Made by a program: the position numbers and the translations under genes. Positions 43,921 through 53,604 of a stretch of 64,000 nt of DNA are shown in pieces. Below the pieces are notes generated by a model. That model was given only the letters and a program-made list of their open reading frames with translations, searched no databases and was not told where the DNA came from. Origin of the DNA: Halocatena pleomorpha (GTDB lineage Archaea; Halobacteriota; Halobacteria; Halobacteriales; Haloarculaceae); assembly GCF_003862495.1 (NCBI RefSeq), contig NZ_RRCH01000019.1:1-64000 (forward strand). The letters are read 5' to 3'. Position 1 is the stretch's first letter; each line of letters starts with the position of its first letter.

Positions 43921-45204
43921 TCACTGCCGAATATCCGCACCGATCCCACCGAGCACGTCGAAGAAATCAGGGAACGAAACGTCGACGTGTTCCGCGCCCT
44001 CGATCGTCGTCTCGCCCTCTGCGAGCAGTCCAGCGATCGATAGCGCCATAATGATTCGGTGGTCGTCGTAGCCAGCGACGCGTGCGCCTCGAAGCGTCGA
44101 GTCGTCGCCGTGGATGGTGAGTGCGTCGTGTTCCTCAGTGACGCGCGCGCCCAGTTTTTCCAGCTCTGTCGCCATGGCCGCCACACGGTCGGTCTCTTTG
44201 TACCGGACGTGCTCGCAGTTCACGATCTTGGTCTCACCCGCTGCAGCTGCGCCGAGAACCGCAATCGTCGGGAGGAGATCCGGCGTGTCTCCCACATCGA
44301 CCGTGACGCCGGAAAGCGCGGATCGGGAAACGCGCAGACGCCCCTCTGACCGATCCCAGTTGCTGTCTGCACCCATCCGTTCAAGAATGTCCACAATGGC
44401 CACGTCGCCTTGTGCGCTCGGAAACAGTCCCTCCACGGTGAGTGACCCATCAGCGGCCACTGCTCCCGCTGCGAGGAGGTACGACGCTGAGGAGAAATCT
44501 CCTGGAACGGTGTACTCGCCGTTTTCCGGTCGGTAGGTCTGCCCACCCGGTACCGAAAAGCCCGTATCGGTTCGACTAGTGTCGATACCGAACGCGGCGA
44601 GCAGTTCCTGCGTGATGGTGACATAAGGAGCGGATTTGAGTTCGGTTTTCAGGTCAATCGTGATGCCCTCGGAGGTCACCGCACCAGCCATCAACAGCGC
44701 GGTGACGTACTGAGAGGACACATCTCCCGGAATCGAAACGGTTCCGCCGTTGATCGGGCCACGGATCACGAGCGGCGCTTGGCCGTTGTTGCGGGTGCTT
44801 TCAGCACGTCCACCGAGCTGGTCGATCGCATCGAGGAGCGATCCCTGCGGCCGGGAGCGGAGCGACCGATCGCCGGTGATGACCGTCGTCCCGTCAGCCA
44901 GCGCCGCCGTCGCCGTGATCAACCGTGTTGTCGTTCCGCTGTTACCACAGTCGATAACGTCGGTCGGGACAGCCGGGCGACCGTCGAACCCGGTAACGGT
45001 CACCGACTCACCGGTTACGTCCACCGCACCACCGTACTGTTCGACGGCCCGCATTGTTGCCCGCGTATCGGCACTCACGAGCGGCCGGTGAACCGTCGCA
45101 CCGTCAGCGTATCCCGACGCGAGAATCGCGCGGTGAGTGTAGCTCTTCGATGGCGGTGCACGAACGCGACCAGACACCGGAGAGCGTGAGATCGTTATGT
45201 CCAT
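43921..45204 (-). CDS. aroA: 3-phosphoshikimate 1-carboxyvinyltransferase (EPSP synthase)
   Basis: A 427-residue shikimate-pathway enzyme that adds the enolpyruvyl group of PEP to shikimate 3-phosphate. Family signatures are [20 protein letters not shown] at the N-terminus, [33 protein letters not shown] (the RP.....L motif), and [20 protein letters not shown] with [18 protein letters not shown] near the C-terminus. The ATG at 45204 ([12 protein letters not shown]) is used in place of one 16 codons upstream. Confidence 0.95.
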   Translation of the reverse strand: MDITISRSPVSGRVRAPPSKSYTHRAILASGYADGATVHRPLVSADTRATMRAVEQYGGAVDVTGESVTVTGFDGRPAVPTDVIDCGNSGTTTRLITATAALADGTTVITGDRSLRSRPQGSLLDAIDQLGGRAESTRNNGQAPLVIRGPINGGTVSIPGDVSSQYVTALLMAGAVTSEGITIDLKTELKSAPYVTITQELLAAFGIDTSRTDTGFSVPGGQTYRPENGEYTVPGDFSSASYLLAAGAVAADGSLTVEGLFPSAQGDVAIVDILERMGADSNWDRSEGRLRVSRSALSGVTVDVGDTPDLLPTIAVLGAAAAGETKIVNCEHVRYKETDRVAAMATELEKLGARVTEEHDALTIHGDDSTLRGARVAGYDDHRIIMALSIAGLLAEGETTIEGAEHVDVSFPDFFDVLGGIGADIRQ

Positions 45205-45634
45205 GCTCGTCGCTTGTTCCCCTGCGATATACGATTTGGGAGTCGTACACACGATTTCGAGATCACGAACGACGGTATTTACAGATATTTCTGTACGTAT
45301 AGACAGTAACGATCGAGATGGAGTGAATTACAACACTAATAGACGAGTCTGGTCGAAATGCGTGTGGAATGAGTCCGCTTCTCACACAACGTTTATGATA
45401 CAAACGGCAATTATTACGCCTATGGACGCTAAACGTCCCATCGCAGACTGCATCGGAAACGACCGTGTGGAACTCAGTATGGTCCGATTTGCGACAGGGA
45501 TGTTTATTGAGCCACTAGTGACACGAGCCGACACAGGGCGATTCAGCGCGTTTTCCAACGCGACGGCTCGCTTGCGTCCCCGGTATCGTGACGGACACGC
45601 CCTAGCCAGTGGTCACGGCTATCGAGCCTGATAA
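45205..45634. other. 430-base intergenic stretch with no supported gene
   Basis: Lies between the divergent aroA and DUF5794-like starts. A 70-codon frame (45422-45631, beginning MDAKRPIADCIGNDR) runs up to the next gene but lacks acidic composition, a recognised family or a clear promoter. It is left uncalled. The sequence around 45280-45330 is AT-rich. Confidence 0.45.
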
Positions 45635-46513
45635 ATGAGTACGTCACGTCATCCAATTGCGCTCCGTTTAGAACGCCACGTCGGTCCCGGTACGAAACTG
45701 TTGACGACCGTTCTGGCGTTGCCGCTCGTGGATGGAATCTTTCCTGCCCTCATCATCGCTGGTGCAGTCAATACGATCCCCGGTATTCTCGAAGTTGGAC
45801 TACTGGTGTTCGGGGGGAGTGCGACGCTGTCGGTCGTTCTCGCTGAAATGGACGGCACCCGCCGCGAACAGGTCACGTCGATCCTTCTGGTGGGGACGGG
45901 GATCATCATTCTCGCGGCCATCGAAGCCACGCTTGCGCCGACTATCAAATCGCTACTCGTCCTCGAAACGTTCGAGCGGTTTGCGGCGCTAGTGATCCTC
46001 GCTATCGCCGCGAAAACGGCCAGCGCCACCGTCGGTGAATACCTCCCGAGTCCAGGCGTCATTATCGGACTTGGACTACTCGCAAGCCTCGATCCAGCGA
46101 ACGCCGAATTGCTGTTCACGACTGATCGGATGTTGATCGCTCGGAGCGTCGCAGCAGCCGTCGTCGGCGTCGCGTTCACGTTGAGTGTAGCGCTCGCCGG
46201 AAACACCCTGCGCAAACACGTCTCGCTCGATTACTTCCGCTTCGGCAGCGCGGTCGCTCTTGGAGTGCTTTCGTTGTCGGTGTTGGGCGTTATCTCCGAT
46301 CAGATCCCGCTCGCCCTAGCAGTACTCGGCGTTACGGCCCTGTTTTCGCTCGATCCGAACGCAGAACAGGAACCGATCCGAGCCGACGGGAATGGTTCTT
46401 CGGAAAACACCGAGCCGACTGACAGCGTAGAACCCAACCACAGAACCGGATCGAAACCGGACACGGAACCCGAACCGGAACGGCCATCCGAACCGGACGC
46501 ACCGTGGATATAA
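45635..46513 (+). CDS. Polytopic haloarchaeal membrane protein (DUF5794-like)
   Basis: A 292-residue protein with about seven membrane segments (for example LALPLVDGIFPALIIAGAV, GLLVFGGSATLSVVLAEM, VTSILLVGTGIIILAAIEA, AALVILAIAAKTAS, VIIGLGLLASLDP, VAAAVVGVAFTLSVALA and ALGVLSLSVLGVIS). A Pro/Glu-rich disordered tail of about 50 residues follows. I recall this as the DUF5794 family, common in haloarchaea; function unknown. The segments LVDGIFPALI and GLLASLDPANAE contain Pro/Asp residues inside the membrane, as in some transporters. Confidence 0.78.
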   Translation: MSTSRHPIALRLERHVGPGTKLLTTVLALPLVDGIFPALIIAGAVNTIPGILEVGLLVFGGSATLSVVLAEMDGTRREQVTSILLVGTGIIILAAIEATLAPTIKSLLVLETFERFAALVILAIAAKTASATVGEYLPSPGVIIGLGLLASLDPANAELLFTTDRMLIARSVAAAVVGVAFTLSVALAGNTLRKHVSLDYFRFGSAVALGVLSLSVLGVISDQIPLALAVLGVTALFSLDPNAEQEPIRADGNGSSENTEPTDSVEPNHRTGSKPDTEPEPERPSEPDAPWI

Positions 46514-46733
46514 CATCAGGACCGAAAGCCATCTGAATACAGGCGGAAAGCCGAGACTGACGCGACAGAGGGCTGAACAACGGTGTGTGAGACAACTTCC
46601 AACACGGGAAGTATATGGGTTTTAGACATGGTAATTTTACTATAATAATGGAAGTAGTAAATACATGCGGATATTATCTAGTAACCTACCAAAATATATA
46701 ATTGATAGTAAATCAAACAGAGAGATCGAAACG

Positions 46734-47444
46734 ATGGATCGAATTGTTGTCACGGAAGACGTTCAACGGCTCGGAATCAAAAACCCGGTTGGATGCCTCA
46801 TTAGTGGGCTTGAAGTACGGTCTGGAGCATCCGAGCTAGACGAACATGTTGAAAAACTTGAACGAAAGATAAGCGAGAATTCGGAAGAAATACTTAGTAG
46901 AGAAGAAGTTTCAGCATACCATGATGTTTTCGAAGCGGTCGGACATCCAGGACAGGAGCCAGCAGGTGAACAACTCGTCCGGCTCATCCGAGAACAGGGA
47001 TTGAATCGTCACAACAACGTCGTCGACGCGTACAACATCGCCAGCGCCGAACGGGGGATGGGACTGGGGATGCACGATGTGACGGCGCTGTCAGGGGATG
47101 TGTACGTCCATCGGGCCAGTGGCGGCGAGCGCATCCTTCCAATCTTCCACGAACAGCCGGTACAGGCCACCACCGGCGACGTGCTTCACGAAGTCGGCGG
47201 ACAGATCCTCGGCATCCTCGGCCCAGTTGATCGCGATGCGGGCGCATACCGAGTCACCGAGGCGACCGACCAGGCGCTGCTGCTGTCGTTAGGAAACGAA
47301 AAGACCGCAGAAGAAGACAACCGAGCGGTGTGTCGACGCGCCTACGATCTGATCTGTGAAACGTGTCCGGACGCCACACTGACGTTCCTCGATGTCCGCA
47401 CGCGGGACGCCACCGACGCCGATTCGGCAGTTGCGTCGCCTTAA
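46734..47444 (+). CDS. B3/B4-domain protein (PheRS beta-like editing domain)
   Basis: A 236-residue stand-alone B3/B4 domain. The domain is seen in the second half: RHNNVVDAYNIASAERGMGLGMHD is the typical helix and NxxS-like patch, then SGDVYVHRASGGER, DVLHEVGGQILGILGPVDRD and LLLSLGNEK. In phenylalanyl-tRNA synthetase this domain hydrolyses mischarged Tyr-tRNA; free-standing versions may edit aminoacyl-tRNAs or bind amino acids. The first 80 residues are helical and charged. Start ATG at 46734; an in-frame ATG 23 codons upstream adds an AT-rich unconserved leader. Its stop overlaps the convergent XRE gene by 4 bases. Confidence 0.85.
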   Translation: MDRIVVTEDVQRLGIKNPVGCLISGLEVRSGASELDEHVEKLERKISENSEEILSREEVSAYHDVFEAVGHPGQEPAGEQLVRLIREQGLNRHNNVVDAYNIASAERGMGLGMHDVTALSGDVYVHRASGGERILPIFHEQPVQATTGDVLHEVGGQILGILGPVDRDAGAYRVTEATDQALLLSLGNEKTAEEDNRAVCRRAYDLICETCPDATLTFLDVRTRDATDADSAVASP

Positions 47445-48370
47445 ATCGGATCTGCCTCCTCCCAGAGAGTCTCGAACGACTGCATCGCATTCGTGAGATG
47501 ATCGTTGTCCATGATCGTGACTCCCTGAACATCGAGCGAGGGGGAGATCACGTATCCGACACGACCGTCTTCATGCACATAATCCTGTTCAGTGAGAAAG
47601 TCGTACAGTATGGGATCTTCGTTCTCAAGATCGTCCGCCGCGATATCATACACACCACAGCCGGTGAACAACGGTGAGTCCGTCACGCGAAAGTTACAGT
47701 TTGAGCGGACAACGCCCTCACTGTTGGTTTGTTCGATGAGGAGCCGACGAAACTGTTCGATCTTCGAGGGCCAATCTGTCGTTGACGTCTCCGCGAGCAA
47801 ATACTGATATTCCCGTCCTTTGCTCAGATTATTAACAACGCTTTTAAAGAAGCTACCCGGTGTTTTCGGACAATCGTCTTGAAGGTTGTAATGCAGCGTC
47901 TGGAGCATCAACCGTGTCGTTTGGCTGTGTTTTTCGAGGGATGTCAACTCGGTATCCGCGATGATGCCCGCGTAGAGACGCCGACTCGGATTCTCTTCGA
48001 GATACTGCTCGATCTCCGAATCCAGCATGTGGGAGAGTCGACGACCTACATGCGCCACGAGAGCCGTGTGCTGAGCCGTCTGGACTTGCATATCCTGTAA
48101 CGACTGATCCATATACCGAACGACCGGATCGGCGTCCATCTGGTCGGCCTCCTCGTCCTCTCCGAGTACGAGATAATCGAGGCTCACATCCAGCGCCTTA
48201 GCGAGCGCGACGAGCTTCTCTAAGCTGGGACGAGTTTCACCTTTCCGATACTGTGTGATCGATGACGACGAAACACCCACTTCATTTGCAATTTCAGCAT
48301 TATTTTCATCTTTGATGGCTAAAAGCTCAGATAACTTCTCTTCTATCTTGATTTCAAATTGATCTTGCAT
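47441..48370 (-). CDS. XRE-family transcriptional regulator with uncharacterised C-terminal sensor region
   Basis: A 309-residue protein. Residues 8-70 are an XRE/Cro HTH (NAEIANEVGVSSSSITQYRKG then ETRPSLEKLVALAKALDVSL). Residues 75-165 are helical (YMDQSLQDMQVQTAQHTALV). From 175 to the end there is an alpha/beta region (REYQYLLAETSTTDWPSKIE, VVRSNCNFRVTDSPLFTGCG, VGYVISPSLDVQGVTIMDN) not assignable to a family from memory; ligand sensing is likely. It overlaps tail-to-tail with the B3/B4 gene. An inverted repeat 40-55 bases before the ATG may be its own operator. Confidence 0.78.
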   Translation of the reverse strand: MQDQFEIKIEEKLSELLAIKDENNAEIANEVGVSSSSITQYRKGETRPSLEKLVALAKALDVSLDYLVLGEDEEADQMDADPVVRYMDQSLQDMQVQTAQHTALVAHVGRRLSHMLDSEIEQYLEENPSRRLYAGIIADTELTSLEKHSQTTRLMLQTLHYNLQDDCPKTPGSFFKSVVNNLSKGREYQYLLAETSTTDWPSKIEQFRRLLIEQTNSEGVVRSNCNFRVTDSPLFTGCGVYDIAADDLENEDPILYDFLTEQDYVHEDGRVGYVISPSLDVQGVTIMDNDHLTNAMQSFETLWEEADPI

Positions 48371-49041
48371 AGTTGTGCTTAATTACGCATACCCATGAAA
48401 ACGTTTGGGAATAATAGGAATTATTGTAAATGAATAAAACCAATGCGGGGTAAACAATAGCCGACATATAAGTGGATAGAGAGTGTTCATAGAGAGTATG
48501 GTAGCCAATTAAGACAGTAAAATATCATATCAACGTTCATCGATTGTAGTGGTATATCTGCGAGAATACTTGGATACAGGATCCAAAACACCATCCTGTA
48601 CAATAGATAACGGCCATCGATGATCGTCGACAATAAAAACATCACTCGATCAATGTGACAGTAGAGCTGTCTGGAACGGGTGTGTGTAGCCGCACAGATT
48701 CGACCAGTCAGAGAAAACACGATTCGTCTCTCCGGGCGACGCCGGAGCTACGAAAGCAGCGATACCGATCATTCAGGATAGATGAGATTCCACCGACACA
48801 GCAATCACAACAACAGTCAACTGAGAAGAGCAGCTCGCAAACAGTGTACGAATCACCCGTTCAGCGTAGGGAACGAATTGACAGACGGTGAGACAATGGT
48901 GACCGACCGTTTTAGGGGCAGTTGGGCGACAGCCAGCCGTTGTGTACTAGACACAGTGGTAGACAGCCTCGGGTTCCGGTCGGCGTCGTCACGGGATCAG
49001 GCCGCCGGCTGGCGAGCACCGAAACAGACTGTTCTACTAAC
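48371..49041. other. 670-base intergenic stretch with no supported gene
   Basis: Between the XRE start and the TFB start, divergent. AT-rich to about 48650. Short frames on either strand show no family features. It should hold both promoters: for XRE, TATA-like GCGTAATTAAGC (minus strand, around 48380-48392); for TFB no clear box was found. Confidence 0.45.
48410..48425. promoter_or_regulatory. Inverted repeat upstream of the XRE gene
   Basis: AATAAT-AGGA-ATTATT, a 6-bp perfect inverted repeat with a 4-base spacer, lies 40-55 bases before the XRE ATG, just beyond the TATA-like box. It is a plausible autoregulatory site. Confidence 0.4.
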
Positions 49042-49959
49042 ATGAATCTCGCCACTCCCACCCAGCAATCGTGTCCCCACTGTGGCGCGACGGTCGTCGC
49101 CGACCCACGCCGTGGGGAGACCGTGTGTACCGAGTGTGGCACCGTTCTTGAGGAAGAAGCCGTAGACCACGGGCCAGAGTGGACGGCCTACACCTCCCGT
49201 GAGTATGCGGAGATCGCTCGCACCGGTGGGCCGACATCGCTGACGATGCACGACAAAGGACTGTCGACGTTCATCAGTGATCAGGATCAGGACGCCTCCG
49301 GACGCCGGCTCAGCGCGCGCAAGCGCAACCAGATGCGACGGCTTCGAACGTGGAACGAGCGGTGTCGGACGCGAGACGCGACAGAGCGCAATCTCAAACA
49401 GGCGTTTACGGAGATCAATCGGATGGCGAGCGCGCTCGGACTGCCCCAGTCCGTTCGAGAAACCGCGAGCGTCATCTACCGACGAGCACTCGATGAAGGG
49501 TTGTTGGTCGGACGATCGATCGAAGGGGTTGCGGCCGCAGGCGTATACGCAGCAGCTCGTCAGGAGAACATTCCCCGCACACTCGACGAAGTGACGACAG
49601 TTGCCCGTGTCGACCGCAATCGGATCGCACGGGCGTATCGAACTGTCGGTGGCGAGTTAGGACTCGCTATCGAACCGGCCGATCCAACGGCGTTCCTACC
49701 GCGCTTTGCGTCGGGCGTGGACTGTTCCGAAGCGGTCCATCGACAGGCCCACGACCTGCTGGATTCCGTCGCCGGCACCACATACACGAGCGGGAAGAAT
49801 CCGGCGGGGCTGGCTGCCGCTGCCTTGTACGCCAGTGCGTGTCTCACCGGCGAACGGATCACCCAACAGGAGATCAGCAACGTTGCCGATATTACGAGCA
49901 TGACGATCCGCACCCACTACCGGGATCTGATCGAGCATGCACAGTGTGAGGAGGCCTGA
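49042..49959 (+). CDS. tfb: Transcription initiation factor TFIIB (TFB)
   Basis: A 305-residue TFB. The N-terminal zinc ribbon has CPHCGATVV and TVCTECGTVL. The B-reader/linker region (GPEWTAYTSREYAEIARTGG, then SLTMHDKGLSTFI) matches the family, and two cyclin-like repeats follow (NLKQAFTEINRMASALGLP to RARIARAYR-like; VHRQAHDLLDSVAG to the C-terminus). It recruits RNA polymerase to TBP-bound promoters. Haloarchaea carry several TFBs with distinct targets, and this one's paralogue number cannot be told. The ATG at 49042 (MNLATPTQQS) is preferred to one 40 codons upstream. Confidence 0.94.
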   Translation: MNLATPTQQSCPHCGATVVADPRRGETVCTECGTVLEEEAVDHGPEWTAYTSREYAEIARTGGPTSLTMHDKGLSTFISDQDQDASGRRLSARKRNQMRRLRTWNERCRTRDATERNLKQAFTEINRMASALGLPQSVRETASVIYRRALDEGLLVGRSIEGVAAAGVYAAARQENIPRTLDEVTTVARVDRNRIARAYRTVGGELGLAIEPADPTAFLPRFASGVDCSEAVHRQAHDLLDSVAGTTYTSGKNPAGLAAAALYASACLTGERITQQEISNVADITSMTIRTHYRDLIEHAQCEEA

Positions 49960-50068
49960 TCGGATCGATGGTTGTCGGACGGTGGAACGACGAATTAGTG
50001 GTGACGGAATGATCAGTGGGAAACGATCAATGGGTGTGTTTTTATCGTTCGCGCCGGGAATCACGGCT

Positions 50069-50401
50069 ATGACTTTCGTTACAACGCTCCGATTCACGAG
50101 CGGCGACCGCCACGTTCTTGATTCAGTCGTGAACGACATCAAACAAACGGCACGGCGAAAAGGGGTGGAGATGAAAGGGCCACACTCTAAGCCGCCAGAA
50201 GATTTCCGGGTTCCGCAGTCGAAATGTCCCGGGCGGGATTCGAAGCAGTTCCGCCCGTGGCGATACACGATTTATACGCGAACGATACACATCCTCGGAC
50301 ACGGAACGTTTGCCCGCGATACAGCGGCCCGCGATTTTCCTGATGACATCTACGTTGAGGCCGATGTCGACCGTATTACGGGCGGTGGAACCGACACGTA
50401 G
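50069..50401 (+). CDS. uS10-like ribosomal protein paralogue
   Basis: A 110-residue protein of the S10 fold. It opens MTFVTTLRFTSGDRHVLDSVV and continues VEMKGPHSKPPEDFRVPQSK, the S10 (KGP.P.P......P) stretch, then RYTIYTRTIHILGH. Canonical uS10 normally lies with translation-factor genes, so this gene next to TFB is probably an extra paralogue that many haloarchaea carry. The ribosomal role is uncertain; regulatory roles have been proposed for S10/NusE relatives. Confidence 0.82.
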   Translation: MTFVTTLRFTSGDRHVLDSVVNDIKQTARRKGVEMKGPHSKPPEDFRVPQSKCPGRDSKQFRPWRYTIYTRTIHILGHGTFARDTAARDFPDDIYVEADVDRITGGGTDT

Positions 50402-50459
50402 CTACAAGCGCTGTCCACGCGACTGTTTTATGTCTGTTCGAAACGACCGACAGGACGAG

Positions 50460-51755
50460 ATGTCTCACTCTGACACACCGTCTGATTGGCTCGTGTCGCT
50501 GCGTCGTGATCTGCACCGTCACCCAGAGCCTGCGTGGCGGGAATTCTACACAACGAGTCGCATTGTGGACGAGCTCGAAACGATCGGAGTAGATGAGTTG
50601 CTCGTTGGCTCGGAGTTCATCGATCCCGGGACCCGTATCGGCGTTCCTGAGCAAGCAGAGATCGATCGGTGGGACGAGACGGCCCGACACGCAGGAGCAC
50701 GCGAGGATGTTCTCGACCGAACGGCGGACGGGGTGACTGGCGTGCTGGCCGTCGTGCGAGCGGGTGATGGCCCGACTATCGGACTGCGGGTCGACATCGA
50801 CGGTCTCCCACGATCGGAAAGCGAATCAGACGACCACGTTCCCACGGCGGAGGGCTTTCGATCCGAAACCGACGCGATGCACGCGTGTGGCCACGACGCA
50901 CACGCCACAGTCGGAGTCGGCGTCATCGAGTCCATCGTGAACGAATCGGCGTTTGAGGGAACTCTGAAGGTGGTTTTCCAGCCCGCAGAGGAAGTTATCG
51001 GCGGCGGAAAAGCCGTCGCTGAAAGCGGGCAGTTAGACGACTGCGACCACCTGCTTGCCACCCACGTTGGTCTCGATCATCCGACGGGCGAAGTCGTCGC
51101 CGGAATCGATGGTTTTCTGGCGGTGCATCATTTTGCGGCGACGTTCACGGGGGAGTCAGCCCACGCTGGCAGCCACCCCAATGAGGGAGCCAACGCTGTC
51201 CAAGCGGTGGCGGCCGCCGTGGAGAACCTCTATGCCATTCCGCGCCACGAGGACGGAGCGACGCGCGTCAATGCAGGGGTCATCGAGGGCGGCAGCGCAC
51301 CGAACATCATTCCAGAAACAGCCCGGTTCGAAGGCGAAGTGCGTGGGGAAACGACGGAGCTCAAAGAGTACATGCGCGAGCACGCAACGCGCGTGGTCAA
51401 GAACGCTGCTGCAATGCACGGCTGTGAAGTCGACATCGACGCCGTGGGAGACGCTCCGAGCGCGAGAAGCGACGACGCGATCGTGGATATCGTCGAAGAT
51501 GTGGCACGCGAGAGCGACGGTGTCGAGACCGTGTTGCGACGCGACGATCTTGGGGGCAGCGAGGACGCAACGTATCTCATGCAACGTGTTCAAGACAACG
51601 GCGGCACGGCAGCCTACGTCGGCATCGGTACCGACCACCCTGGCGGCCACCATACGGCCACGTTCGATGTGGACGAAGCGTCGGTAGGGATCGGGGTGGA
51701 CGTGCTGACCGAATCCATCCGGCGGCTCGCTGTGGGTAGCAATGCTGAGAGATAG
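50460..51755 (+). CDS. M20-family metallo-amidohydrolase (AbgA-like)
   Basis: A 431-residue dinuclear-zinc hydrolase. It has WLVSLRRDLHRHPEPAWREF at the start and LRVDIDGLPRSESESDDH. The metal motif HACGHDAHATVGVGV follows, then KVVFQPAEEVIGGGKAVAE with the catalytic Glu. The dimerisation-domain entry is HHFAATFTGESAHAGSHPNEGANAV, given here as FTGESAHAGSHPNEGA. It is close to p-aminobenzoyl-glutamate or N-acyl amino acid hydrolases; the substrate is unknown. Start ATG at 50460; the longer frame to 50310 overlaps the uS10-like gene. Confidence 0.88.
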   Translation: MSHSDTPSDWLVSLRRDLHRHPEPAWREFYTTSRIVDELETIGVDELLVGSEFIDPGTRIGVPEQAEIDRWDETARHAGAREDVLDRTADGVTGVLAVVRAGDGPTIGLRVDIDGLPRSESESDDHVPTAEGFRSETDAMHACGHDAHATVGVGVIESIVNESAFEGTLKVVFQPAEEVIGGGKAVAESGQLDDCDHLLATHVGLDHPTGEVVAGIDGFLAVHHFAATFTGESAHAGSHPNEGANAVQAVAAAVENLYAIPRHEDGATRVNAGVIEGGSAPNIIPETARFEGEVRGETTELKEYMREHATRVVKNAAAMHGCEVDIDAVGDAPSARSDDAIVDIVEDVARESDGVETVLRRDDLGGSEDATYLMQRVQDNGGTAAYVGIGTDHPGGHHTATFDVDEASVGIGVDVLTESIRRLAVGSNAER

Positions 51756-51810
51756 ATACGAACGAAGGGGATCCACCACGAAGACGGTTGGACCGAGTCG
51801 CTACGACACG

Positions 51811-52764
51811 TTATTCTAACGCGTCGATGAGCTGCGGAACGACATCGAAGAGGTCGTCGACAATGGCGTAGTCGGCCAGATCCATGATCGGCGCGTTCGG
51901 GTCGGTGTTGATGGCGACGATCGTGTCCGATCCTTTCATGCCAGCAACGTGCTGGACAGCGCCAGAAATACCGATGGCGAGATACACGTCGGGCGTGACG
52001 ACCTTCCCGGACTGACCGACCTGTCGGTTTTTCGGCAGCCAGCCGTTGTCCACGATCGGGCGCGAAGACGACAGTGTGGCGTCGGTCGCCTCAACCAGTT
52101 CCTCAATGAGCGGGAGGTTGTCCTCCTCCTCGATGCCCCGGCCGATCGAAACGAGGAATTCCGCTTCGGAGATGTCCACGTCGCCGCCGGCGACTTCTTC
52201 GAAGCCGGTAACAGTGGACTCGACAGCACTCTCATCGACCTCGGCGTCGAACTCGCGCACTTCGGCGTCGCCCTCGGCGTCGGTCGCCTCCCACTCAGCG
52301 GGACGGATCGACACCGCGACGGTGTCGGCGTCCACGGCAACGGTCGTTTCGACCTTCGAACCGTACATCTCGCGGGTGACTTCCGTTTCTCCATCACGAG
52401 CAATGTCGACGGCGTCCGTGACCAGCGGAACGTCAAGCCGGGAGGCGACGGCAGGGGCGTAATCCAGCCCGTTGACAGAGTTGGGAAGCACCAACGTCGA
52501 CGGCTCGATCTCCGCGAACAGCTGTTCAGTCACTTGAGTGTAGATGTCGTGGTTGAACTCCGCACCCGCGTCGACGGTGTGAATAACGGAAACACCATCG
52601 AGGTTTAACTCGTCAGCGAACGCGTCGACATCGCCACCGATCACCGCGAGATGCAGTTCGCCACCCTGATCGGCAGCGAGCTGCCGTCCGACGGTAACAA
52701 GCTCGAAACTCACGTCCCGAAGCTCACCCTGACGGTGTTCAGTGACAGCAAGCACGTCGCTCAT
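51811..52764 (-). CDS. etfA: Electron transfer flavoprotein, alpha subunit
   Basis: A 317-residue EtfA. The N-terminal half resembles EtfB (VLAVTEHRQGELRDVSFELV), and the C-terminal FAD domain is clear: EFLVSIGRGIEEEDNLPLIE, SRPIVDNGWLPKNRQVGQSG, VYLAIGISGAVQHVAGM and IVAINTDPNAPIMDLADYAI. With EtfB it accepts electrons from acyl-CoA dehydrogenases and passes them to the quinone pool. The start codon overlaps the etfB stop (ATGA), so the pair is one operon. Confidence 0.95.
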   Translation of the reverse strand: MSDVLAVTEHRQGELRDVSFELVTVGRQLAADQGGELHLAVIGGDVDAFADELNLDGVSVIHTVDAGAEFNHDIYTQVTEQLFAEIEPSTLVLPNSVNGLDYAPAVASRLDVPLVTDAVDIARDGETEVTREMYGSKVETTVAVDADTVAVSIRPAEWEATDAEGDAEVREFDAEVDESAVESTVTGFEEVAGGDVDISEAEFLVSIGRGIEEEDNLPLIEELVEATDATLSSSRPIVDNGWLPKNRQVGQSGKVVTPDVYLAIGISGAVQHVAGMKGSDTIVAINTDPNAPIMDLADYAIVDDLFDVVPQLIDALE

Positions 52765-53555
52765 CCCTCAACCACCCCCACGTCTTGGAGAAGCTCAGCA
52801 AGCTCATCGGCAGTGTCTTCGGGACTGCCCTCGAAGACGACGGCCTCACCCTCACTTTCGGGTTCGTACATCTCAGTCCGCCGCAGCGGCGATTCGAGCA
52901 CTCCTGCGTCCAAATCGAGATCAGAGAGCGTGTGTACGTCGAGCGGCTTGCTCTGTGCCTGACGAATCCCGCGCAGACTCGCATACCGTGGCTCGTTGAT
53001 ACCGGTCTGAATCGTCAACACCGAGGGAAGCTGAATCTCGGTGAGTTCTTCGATTCCACCCTCAAGTTCTCGACGGACGTTCGCAACCCCCGCCTCGGCG
53101 TCGAGATCGAGCGCGTTGACAACTGCGCCCCACTCGAAGCCGATCGTTTCGGCCAGCGCGACGCCTGTCGCACCGAAACTGTCGTCGCCAGCCTGAACGC
53201 CGGTAAAGACGAGATCCGGCTCTTCCTGTTCGACGACCGCCGCGAGAACGTCGGCTTTCGTTGCTGGATCAAGGACATCCGTGGCTGCGATGTCGTCGTC
53301 CCAGACGCGGATCGCTCGGTCAACACCCTTTGCAAGCGCCATTCTGATCGTCTCCTCGGCGCGTTCTGGACCGATCGTGACAGAGACGACGTCAATGTCC
53401 TCTCCATCCTCTTTGATCTGGACTGCCTCTTCGATGGCGTACTCGTCCCATTCGTTGAGGTCGTATTCCAGATAGCGGTCATTGATGTCGAGACCGTCGA
53501 TGTCGAAATCATCCTCGGCCTCGGCCACCTCCTTAACGGTGACGAGTATCTTCAT
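52761..53555 (-). CDS. etfB: Electron transfer flavoprotein, beta subunit
   Basis: A 264-residue EtfB beginning MKILVTVKEVAEAEDDFDID. Family features are LEYDLNEWDEYAIEEAVQIKE, VVSVTIGPERAEETIRMALA, DLVFTGVQAGDDSFGATGVALA (adenine-nucleotide binding loop) and the C-terminal VLTIQTGINEPRYASLRGI signature. ATG at 53555 is used; GTG at 53561 would add two residues. It overlaps etfA by 4 bases. Confidence 0.95.
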   Translation of the reverse strand: MKILVTVKEVAEAEDDFDIDGLDINDRYLEYDLNEWDEYAIEEAVQIKEDGEDIDVVSVTIGPERAEETIRMALAKGVDRAIRVWDDDIAATDVLDPATKADVLAAVVEQEEPDLVFTGVQAGDDSFGATGVALAETIGFEWGAVVNALDLDAEAGVANVRRELEGGIEELTEIQLPSVLTIQTGINEPRYASLRGIRQAQSKPLDVHTLSDLDLDAGVLESPLRRTEMYEPESEGEAVVFEGSPEDTADELAELLQDVGVVEG

Positions 53556-53604
53556 AGACACTACACACTCCCCACCGTTTCGTGTTAAACGTTTAGGAAC
53601 GATT

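Noticed and set aside
45422-45631. Possible 70-residue protein before the DUF5794-like gene
   Set aside because: No family, no clear promoter and non-acidic composition; kept only as a note in the intergenic entry.
48655-48891. + strand frame of 78 codons upstream of TFB
   Set aside because: Ser/Gln/Arg-rich, no family, no promoter; more likely non-coding leader sequence.
52785-53588. Long + strand open frame (267 codons)
   Set aside because: Antisense to etfB, which has unmistakable family motifs.
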